The translations under genes were made by a program, and so were the position numbers. The notes under the pieces were generated by a model. It was not told the origin of the DNA. It did no database searches and saw only the letters and a list, made by a program, of their open reading frames with translations. Positions 19,869 to 28,438 of a stretch of 32,839 nucleotides of DNA are shown in pieces; within the stretch, counting starts at the first letter, position 1, and the number at the start of each line of letters is the position of its first letter. This stretch comes from Acanthamoeba castellanii str. Neff (Eukaryota; Discosea; Longamoebia; Acanthamoebidae): positions 1-32,839 of the forward strand of contig NW_004457293.1 of the NCBI RefSeq assembly GCF_000313135.1, read 5' to 3'.

Positions 19869-22800
19869 ATGGAAGCAGACACGATGGACCTGCACAACAT
19901 TGCTCTCAACGATCAAGAAGAAGGCGAAGAAAGCGTTTCCTCGACCTTCGATCATGCTGACCTCTCTGATTCCTCTGCGGTACGCCTCTCCGCTTCTCCA
20001 CTCTTGGCTAACGGTTGCCACAGGCGAACAAAAGCTGACATGGCACCTTGGGAGGGCAGATGAGCGAGGAGCCAAGGCTGCAGCTGAAGGACAAGGGCAC
20101 GGTGCTGTTCAGCGACTACATCAAGCAGACGCGCAAGCTCATCAACCCCAACTTCCAGCCCATCTTCGCCGCCGTGAGCCACCTCACGCTCGGCGTGCAC
20201 GCGCCGCCGCCCACCAATCACCACCGCGACGTGTGGGCCCTGTTCGCCAACCAGATCAACCGACTCGTGCCGGCCAAGCGGCCGCAGCCGGTGGCCATTC
20301 TCAACGACCTCAGCTTCTACGCCCGCCCCGGCGAGATGACCCTGATCCTCGGCGCGCCCGGTACGCGCAACTCTCTTGACTTTGAATGGAATTCCAAACT
20401 GACCAGCAACGCTTCTGTGGTTCGCTGGTGTGTGCCGCAGGGTGCGGGAAGAGCTCGCTGCTGAAGCTGCTGGCCAACCGACTGCGGGCGGGCAAGGTGC
20501 ACGGGAGCCTGACCTTCAACGGCAAGGTGCCCAAGCGCAAGCACTACCACCGCGACGTGGCCTTCATCCAGCAGGAGGACGTGCACCTGGCCACGCTCAC
20601 CGTCAAGGAGACGCTGCGCTTCAGCGCCGACTGCCAGATGCCGGCGGGCGTGGCGGCCAAGGTCAAGGCCGAGCGCGTGGAGGCCATCCTCCAGCTGCTG
20701 GGCCTCACGCATCGGGCCGACACGATCGTGGGCGACGCGCTGCTGCGCGGCGTGTCGGGTGGGGAGAAGAAGCGCGTGACGGTGGGCATCGAGTGGACCA
20801 AGTCGCCCGGCGTGTGGCTGTTCGACGAGCCCACGACGGGCCTGGACTCGTCGGCGTCGTTCGACGTCATGCGCGCGCTGCGCACCATCGTCAACATGGG
20901 CGGCACGGGCCTCGTGTCGCTGCTGCAGCCCAGCTACGAGACCTTCCACCTGTTCGACAAGGTGATGATCCTCACGCGCGGCGAGATCGCCTTCCTGGGC
21001 AAGCGCACCGACGCACTGCCCTACTTCGAGCGGCTGGGCTACAAGTGTCGCTCCACGCTCAATCCCGCCGAGTTCCTCCGTACCCACCCTCCCCCCCCTT
21101 CTCCCAACACTTCAGCATTTGAAGGCCTCTGTGCTCACCCAAGCGTCTGATGCAGAGGAGGTGGTTGAGTCGACGCTGAGCGCCAACCCGAGCAAGTACC
21201 GAGCGGTGGATGAGGCCCAGGCCCATGGCGATGAAGACGACGATGGCGGCGACAATGCGGCGGCGATGGCTGACGAAGATTTCGATTGGCTGGAGCCGAA
21301 GGACTTTGTGGCAGCGTACAAGGCGTCGGAGCACTACGCACACGTCATCGACACCATCAACGACACCAACAAGGACCTCGCTCCTCACCCCGACCACAGT
21401 GAGCACACAGACGACCACGCGGCCAAGATCGAGCTGGTGGACTACGCCCGCGATGCCAAATACCCCACCTCCATACCTACGTATGACCCCTCTCTCCCTC
21501 CCCGTCATGACTGTCTGCCTTTCCTCACAATTGGCGACCACCACTACAGGCAATACTGGCTGCTGACCAAGCGCGCGCTGACCCGCGAGTGGCGCGACAA
21601 GACCACCAACCTCATGCGGATCTTCAACACCTGCCTGCTGGCGTGCATCCTGGGCACGCTGTTCCTGCGGCTGGGCTACCACCAGTCGGACATCAACTCG
21701 CGCGTGGGCCTCACCTTTGCCGTGCTGGCCTACTGGGCCTTCGGCTCGCTCACGGCGCTGCCGCTCACCATCTTCGAGCGGCCGGTGTTTTACATGCAGC
21801 GCGACCAGAAGTACTATCGCACGTCGCCCTATCTCTTCTCCACCATCGTCGCCGAGGTACTCGCTTTCTCTCTGTTTCTTTTGCTCATTGTCGTGTCGAC
21901 GCTGACGTGTTGGTGGCGGGTTGGCGCGGTGGATGAGTGAAGATTCCGACGATGATGGTCGAAGTGGGCGCCTTCTCGAGCATTCTTTACTGGCTGGCCA
22001 ACCTCAACGCGGGCGACGATGGCGCCCGCTTCGGCTACTTCGTCTACATGTGCTTCCTGTTCTACTGGGTACGAGAACTCTCTGTCAAGCCGCCACTCAT
22101 CTCTCCACTGCGAAGCCTGCTTTACTCATCGATCGTGCCTTTGTGCAGACGATGCGTTCATTCACGCGCATGGTGTCGGTGTGGTCGCCCTCGCTGCTCT
22201 ACGCCCAGAGCTTCGCACCCACGTTCATCGCCATGCTTCTCATGTTCGGCGGCTATCTTGTCCCGCGCGTACGTCCTCTCTCCTCTCTCTTTTCTCTCAC
22301 CTCGCTCGTGCGAACATCACTCACTGCTTTTTTACTCGCACCAATGAATGGCGTCCAACACACAGATCCACATCTACGGTTGGTGGATCTGGATGTACTG
22401 GGCCAATCCGGTGTCGTACGCCTTCCAGGGCCTGGCCTCCAACGAGTTCTGGGGCCGCGAGTACTCCTGCGAGGACTCCGAGCTCGTGCCGCCCACGTCG
22501 GAGGCGAACTTCAACCTGCCCTACCCGCAGGGCTTCGCGGGCAGCCAGGCGTGCCCGGTGACGAGCGGGACGGACTACATCGTGAACAGCTACGGCATCT
22601 TCGACCGCGAGTGGCTCAAGTGGATCATGGCCGTGTGCGTGATCGGGTGGTGGGTGATCTTCACGCTGGCGACCTACGCGGGCATGCGGTTCGTGCGGCA
22701 CTCGCCGCCGAAGAAGCCGCGCATGAAGAGCGTCGAGGTGAGCGAGGAGCAGGAGCGCGAGATGAAGCAGTTCAACATCAAGGCCGTCAAGGCCCACCAC

Positions 22801-25442
22801 CTCAACCACACCCACAAGCACGCCCATGGCCACGCCCACAGCGACGACGAGTCCAAGAAGGCCGGCGAGCTGAAGAAGATGGACAGCTTTGCTGGTACGC
22901 CACCACACTCCATCCACCATTTCATCACAGCTCAAGCGCCTACTTCGCTGGAGCTAAAACGCCGAGCGTAATGCAAACAACAGACATCGAAGAGGCGCCG
23001 GTCAAGGAGGGAATGGAGGTGGAGAAGATGGGCGGAGAGTTCGTGGAAGGAGGAGCGTACCTGTCGTGGCACCACCTGAATTACTCGGTGTTCGCGCGCG
23101 ACGGGATTGTGAAGAAGAAGGAGCTGAAGCTGCTGCACGACGTGTCGGGCTTCGTCAAGCCCGGCATGATGCTCGCTCTCATGGTACCCCCCTTCCCCCT
23201 TGTTGTTGTCGCTTGTGTCAGAAGAGCTCACCATGCTGCCGGTGATGTAATACATTGTAAATGCAGGGGTCGTCGGGCGCGGGCAAGTCGACGCTGATGG
23301 ACGTGCTGGCGCGGCGCAAGACGGGCGGCAAGATCACGGGCGAGGTGCTGGTCAACGGGCGCAAGACCGACGCCAACCTGTCGCGCATCATCGGATACGT
23401 CGAGCAGCAGGACATCCACGCGCCCACGCAGACCATTTACGAGGCCATCGAGCTCTCTGCCCTCGTACACTCCCCCCCCCGACCCCACCCACAAACCCTC
23501 TGCCCCCCATCGCCCCCGCCCCGCCGCCGCTCTCCTCACTGACATATGGTCCAACGCGCAGTGTCGGCTGCCAGCGGCGATTCCAGTGGAGGAGAAGAAG
23601 AAGTACGCGCGCAGCCTGCTCAAGATCCTGGGCCTGGAGAGCATCGCCAACCGGGTGATCGGGGTCAACGCCGCCGACGGCATCTCGGCCGACCAGCGCA
23701 AGCGCGTCACCATCGGCGTCGAGATGGCCGCCGACCCGGCCATTCTCTTCCTCGACGAGCCCACCTCCGGTCTCGACTCCTTCGGCGCTGAGCGCGTCAT
23801 GACTGCCGTTCGCAACATCGCCGGCCGCGGGACGTCGGTGGTGTGCACGATCCATCAGCCTTCGGCGACGATCTTTGGCATGTTCACGCATCTGCTGCTG
23901 CTCAAGAAGGGCGGCTTCACGACCTACTTCGGCCCGATCGGGAAGAGCGAGGGCGACTACTCGGTGCTGCTGGACTACTTCTCGGCCATGGGCCACACCA
24001 TGAAGCCGCACCAGAATCCGGCCGAGTTCATTCTCGAGGTGACCGGCGCCGGCATTCCCAAGACCGACGACGCCAAGCCCGACCCGGACGCCGCAGAGCA
24101 CGCAGAGAAGGACGTGGAGATGGGCCACAAGGACGAGAACTTCTACGTCGAGGCCTACAAGCACTCCCAGTTCTACGCCGACACCGAGCAGAAGCTGGCG
24201 GCCGGCATCTTCCCGGCAGTGGAGAAGGTGGACGACGAGGAGAAGAGCCGGTGGCGCAAGATCAAGGAGCGGCTCACGAACCGCTACGCGAGCACCTACC
24301 TCCAGCAGTTCACGCAGACCATGAAGCGCAGCTTCCTGGCCTACTGGCGCAGCCCCGAGGAGTTCCTCCAGAAGGTGGCCGTGCCGCTGGTGCTGGGCGT
24401 CATCATCGGGACCTACTTCCTGCAGCTCAACGACACGCAGCAAGGCGCCTTCCAGCGCGGCGGTCTGCTCTACTTCTCGATGTTGGTCTCCAATTTGCTC
24501 GGCATTCGTACGCCCCCCCCCTCCCTCCCTCCTCGTTCTTTTTACACTGTCGCTTCGTTCTTTTCTATGGCCTTAACTCACCACTCTCGTCTTATGAATG
24601 TGCAGAGCTGAAGGCCAAGGTGATCCAAGAGCGTCCGTTCATGTATCGTGAGCGGGCATCGCGGACCTACACGTCGCTGGTCTATCTGGCCGGCCTCGTT
24701 CTGGTCGAGATCCCCTTCGTGCTCTTTAACACCGTGGCCTTTGTGTACGCTCGCCAGCCATTCCATCATTGAACCGGCCCCCTCTAGAAGACTGTCTCTC
24801 ACCCTTTGTTGTTGATGTCCACAGGGTCCCGGTGTACTTCATCGCGGGGCTGCAGTACGACGCCGGTCGCTTCTGGATCTTCTTCGCCATCTACCTCCTC
24901 GCCAACCTCCTCTCGATCGCCATCGTCTACGCCATCTGCCTGGCGTCGCCCAACATCACGCTGGCTAACGCGCTGTCGGCGCTGGTGTTCACGCTGTTCT
25001 CCAACTTTGCGGGCTTCCTCATCACGCGCGACAACATTCCCGGCTGGTGGATCTGGGCCCACTACATCGATCTCGACATGTATGGCATCGAAGCACTCCT
25101 CATCAACGAAGTCGTACGTCTTTCGCCTCCCTGTCTATCTCCATTCAGTGTCACTTGATACTTGGATGTCTCACACTTTCGCTTTCGCTTTCGCTTTCTG
25201 CTGAGCAGACGGGGATGACGATCAAGTGTTCCGCGAGCGAGCTGGTGCGGGTGCCGATCGCATCGGTGCCGGGCGCGTTCAAGGAGTTCTGTCCGATCAC
25301 GACGGGCGAGGCCTTCCTCGAGAGCCTGGGCATGTCGGCCGACAACCTGCTGCGCGACTCGCTGGTCATGCTGGGCTGGTGGATCGCGCTCATCGTCGCG
25401 TGCGCCCTGCTGCTCAAGTTCGTCGTCCACCAGAAGCGTTAG
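19869..25442 (+). CDS. Full-length PDR-type ABCG transporter, copy 2
   Basis: Exons: 19869-19979, 20060-20360, 20441-21079, 21156-21480, 21550-21856, 21943-22068, 22149-22268, 22366-22894, 22984-23183, 23267-23464, 23562-24507, 24606-24744, 24825-25113, 25209-25442. Phases close to 1,487 aa. Domain order and catalytic motifs match copy 1: NBD1 GCGKSS, VSGGEKKR, FDEPTTGLD; NBD2 GSSGAGKST, ISADQRKR, FLDEPTSGLD, TIHQPS. NBD1 differs from copy 1 only by Ser to Gly (LTLGVHA) and Val to Ile (TLILGAP). The acidic linkers after NBD1 and NBD2 differ by indels. Exon 1 gives a different 37-aa acidic leader sharing only MEAD with copy 1. An 80-nt intron splits Walker A; unless it is removed the reading frame stops within about 25 codons. 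The copy lies 92 bases from the convergent C2-hydrolase gene. Substrate unknown. Confidence 0.93.
20361..20440 (+). other. Intron present only in ABC copy 2, inside Walker A
   Basis: An 80-nt intron, donor gtacgc and acceptor gccgcag, phase 1, splitting the second Gly codon of GAPGCGKSS. Copy 1 reads GCGCCCGGGTGCGGG without interruption (around 13228-13242). The flanking coding sequence is otherwise almost identical in both copies. Confidence 0.9.
22795..22839 (+). other. His-rich linker of ABC transporter copy 2
   Basis: It encodes the same HHLNHTHKHAHGHAH as copy 1, between TMD1 and NBD2, flanked by acidic and Lys-rich residues. Conservation in both copies, while nearby linkers changed, hints at function or at gene conversion. 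Confidence 0.85.
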
Positions 25443-25534
25443 ACCAACCCACCCCTTTCTTCCCCTCAGGAATGTATGATGTCAATAACGCCAACAACAA
25501 AAAACGTATCATATTCTTCCTCGTTGGGCTGAGT

Positions 25535-28348
25535 TCAAGAAGATGAAGAAGGCGAGGCAAGCTTGGCGGCGGCAAGAGCGGCCGGTTTGATGCGCTTGGG
25601 CTTGAAAAAGACCAACGGACCGAGCGAGGCGCCTCGCTGGAGCGGCATCTGCGGCTTCCCGAAGTGGCCCGGCATGAAGTTGTTCGACGACACCGTAGCC
25701 TCCAGCAGACCCATCCTGTCATGCGCGTCGTCAATCGCAGTTGCCTCATCACCACGCATGCGCCCGTTGCGTTGCGTTGCGTTGCGGTGCGGTGCGGTGC
25801 GGTGCGGTGCGGTGCGGTGCGGTGCGGTGCGGCAAGGGTACCGTTGGTAGGCGGCGGCGACGAGTTCGGAGCAGAAGACGCCGGAGAGGTCCTCGCCGCT
25901 GTTGAGGGACATGGTGCCCCGCACCATCTCCATGAGGTTCTTTTCGTAGGGCTTGCCGTCCATCTGCTTCACGAACGCCGTCAACGCCTCGAGCGACAGG
26001 TCGTGTCGCTCGGCCCTGTGTCGGTTCCGCGTCTAGTGAGTCAGTCTCGCTGATTGAGACACAGCAGAGCAGGCGGTCGGTCGACGTACGTCAGACGCCG
26101 CAAGGCGATCTTGGCGCCCGCGTCAAAGTAGGCGTTGCAGTAGGAGTCCAAGTAGCGGGCCACCCGCACGCCCGACGGGCACGATTCGAACACCTGAGAG
26201 CAGTTTGTTGTAACGTACACGTTGCTTAGGGGTCGCAAGAGTGGTAGAAGGAAGAAGGTGACGTCGTACGCCGAGATACTGATCAGCATCGCCATCATCG
26301 TACTGCGGCTTGACCACCATGGCGACGTGGTCCCAGGTGCTGCCCGTACCCACTTTCGTCACCACAGCGCCCACGTGCGTGCAACTACGCCGGCGCCGGT
26401 GTGTAAAGTGTGGCGGTTAGGGACAGGTTAGAACGATAGATGACAGAGGTCGCTGGGAGACGAGGGCGGAGTGCACCAGACCTGAACAGCAGGAGATCGC
26501 CGACATTCACGCGCATGGGCATGCTCGCGCACAGCGGCGCACCGAAGTGGGCCAGAATGCCGGTCTGTTGGCCACCATCCATGTCACGACGCACTCACAC
26601 GCGAAGAAAGCAGCGCCACATACGAGGAGCGAGGTCGAGGAGGGGGGAGCGGGTACGGAGACTGAGTTGAGCTGCAGCTGCAGCCGGAGGTAGCCCGTGG
26701 CCGCAGTCTCCTTCAGTTCTAGCGGGTAGAGGCGGGCCTCGCCTCCGTTCTCGTCTCGGACGCTCGCCAGCGGCACCCTCAACCCGCCCTGGGCACACAG
26801 TCACATCGTCAAACCTGACCAGGGCCACCTGGGCGATGTCTTATGGGCGCTACCAGTGTATGGGGCTGGTGGCTCCCTTTCTCGTTGATCACGGTGATAT
26901 GCACATCGCTGGCATCGTCGCCCGTCAGCTCAAAGCTGCAGTCCTCGTTCCAGATACCTATGCCATCGCCGCCCGACACCAGTGGAACGTGTTGGCTGTG
27001 TGTGTGTGTGTGTGCGGTATGTGTGTGGTGTGTGTGGCGTGTGTGGTGTGTGTGGTGTGTGGTGTGTGTGGTGTGTGGTGTGCGTGCGTGCGTGCGTGCG
27101 TGGCTGGGGAGCGGAACGTACAGCTGGCCGCTCCACGCTTGACTGAAGTGACGTAGACCGCGCTTCCGACTCGCACGACGCAGTACGGGTCGATCGCGCT
27201 TTTGCCAGGTCGCGCCAGGCCGAGACCTTCGAGCACTGAGCTCATGACGAGAAGGAAAAGGAGGACGATTGGGCCAACGCCAAGGCAACGATGACCACAC
27301 AAGAAGAGGTCCTTCTAAGGACGTTGGTGAGCCAATGACGGGGAACACGCACCCACGATGTCGATGATGTTACGCGATGGCTCCTCCCTCTTTGTGAGCA
27401 GTAGCTTCCTCTTCGCCTTCTTGGCGAGCTTCCTCTCCTTCTTGCTCTGCGGCGGCGAAACGTCTGGCGCCACGACATAGCAAAGCGTCAGCTATGGCAT
27501 TGGCCCACCACGCTCCCAATTGTACTTTCACTGTGGTGGGGCCTACCTCCGCTGACCTCCTTCGCTTTGCCCTCGTCGGGTTGCCGCCCGCTAGAGAAAT
27601 AGCAAAACGAAGGAATGAGGTTGAAGCTCATTATTAGCATTCCGTTGTGAGAAGTGCGTGGTACCAGTTGATGGGCATGAGGGTGAGGTGGACGCGGCCC
27701 GATGCGACATTAGTCAGCGGCGCCCACACATCTGACTCCACTTCTACGCGTGCGTGCGTGCGTGGGAGTACACATGGAGGCGAGTGTGAGCCAATCTCAC
27801 GGCGACCAGCGGCGCTGGACGGTGGTGTCCATCATCGTACCCTGGACGAGGTGGGTCAGGGCGACGGAGGCATCGCCGATCGGGTCGTCCTTGCTGACCC
27901 TGTCCCAGTCCATCACCTGCACGTGCAGCACGTCCGCGTCCAGATCTTTCACCGGCAGCGAGAACAGCTCCTCCCACACTGCGCGCACATGGCCCCCGCG
28001 CGATCACGTCAGGTCAGGTCCATCGTGGACGCGAGCCAACGGGGCAGGGCAGGGTCGGTAGTCGGGGTAGAGCGGTGGGTAGGTACCAGGGTTGAGGGTC
28101 TTGGGGATGGTCTTGCTGCGCACGGAGGTGCCGTTGAGGGTGAGCACCACATAGGGGTCCGACAAACCTGCATTTAAATAAATAGAATAAATTATATTAT
28201 TGATCATCCTTTATTATTATGATTTATAAATTTATTATAAGGATGATTTTTAATAAAATGAGGCAGGTGACGCGCAACCGTTGGAGTCGGCAGGGACGAG
28301 GTCAGTCGCTCGCACGAGCTTGATACGCAGCAGCCTCTCCTCCGCCAT
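25535..28348 (-). CDS. Double C2-domain protein with permuted papain-like (YiiX/C92-type) hydrolase domain
   Basis: About 14 exons. ATG 28348 opens MAEERLLRIKLVRATDLVPAD and runs into C2 domain 1 (SDPYVVLTLNG, WEELFSLPV, VMDWDRVSKDDPIGDA). This has the Asp-containing loops expected for Ca2+-dependent phospholipid binding. A Lys-rich spacer follows near 27355-27460. C2 domain 2 (VLEGLGLARPGKSAIDPYCVV, WNEDCSFEL) keeps fewer loop acids (VINEKGSHQ), so Ca2+ binding is doubtful. The C-terminal part (25535-26570) has the permuted NlpC/papain layout: VNVGDLLLF, then the His motif TWDHVAMVV (near 26310-26335), then FCSELVAAAYQ with the likely nucleophilic Cys (near 25860-25880). Relatives are thiol hydrolases or acyltransferases acting on peptides or lipids. 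I infer a membrane-recruited thiol hydrolase; the substrate is unknown. Minor exon borders are uncertain. Confidence 0.72.
25766..25830. repeat. Pentanucleotide tandem repeat, 13 units
   Basis: Four units of GTTGC followed by nine of GGTGC, with no interruptions. It lies in an intron of the C2-hydrolase gene, just after the exon encoding the catalytic-Cys motif. Confidence 0.95.
28170..28258. repeat. AT-rich island with inverted repeat filling an intron
   Basis: The first intron of the C2-hydrolase gene (28168-28278) is almost pure A/T over about 85 bases, in GC-rich surroundings. A perfect 9-base inverted repeat, ATCATCCTT (28203-28211) and AAGGATGAT (28239-28247), encloses 27 AT-rich bases. 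It shares TTGATCAT with the AT-rich intron near 5684. Confidence 0.7.
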
Positions 28349-28438
28349 CACGAACTCTTTTCTTCTTCTGTTCGAAACAAACAGCCATACAATTTGAATT
28401 CTTTGTCGTTACCGTCGACAACGGGTGCCGGGCAACCA

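Larger units (their letters stand above)
20069..25442 (+). repeat. Right arm of the large inverted duplication
   Basis: Inverted partner of 8080-13518. Exon lengths are conserved (307, 126, 120, 200, 198, 139, 289, 234), except where introns were gained or lost and in the two acidic linkers. The arms are separated by 6.5 kb. Confidence 0.9.

Noticed and set aside
20361..20470. ABC copy 2 as a frameshifted pseudogene
   Set aside because: The interruption is bounded by a consensus donor and acceptor, restores Walker A exactly when removed, and all other exons are open with conserved lengths.
8080..25442. Transposon origin of the inverted ABC arms (a giant inverted-repeat element)
   Set aside because: The arms end at gene borders, with no transposase, terminal repeats or target-site duplication visible; a gene duplication explains them better.
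26996..27100. TG-rich tract near 27 kb as coding sequence
   Set aside because: It lies between well-supported C2-domain exons and has simple-repeat composition; it is intronic.
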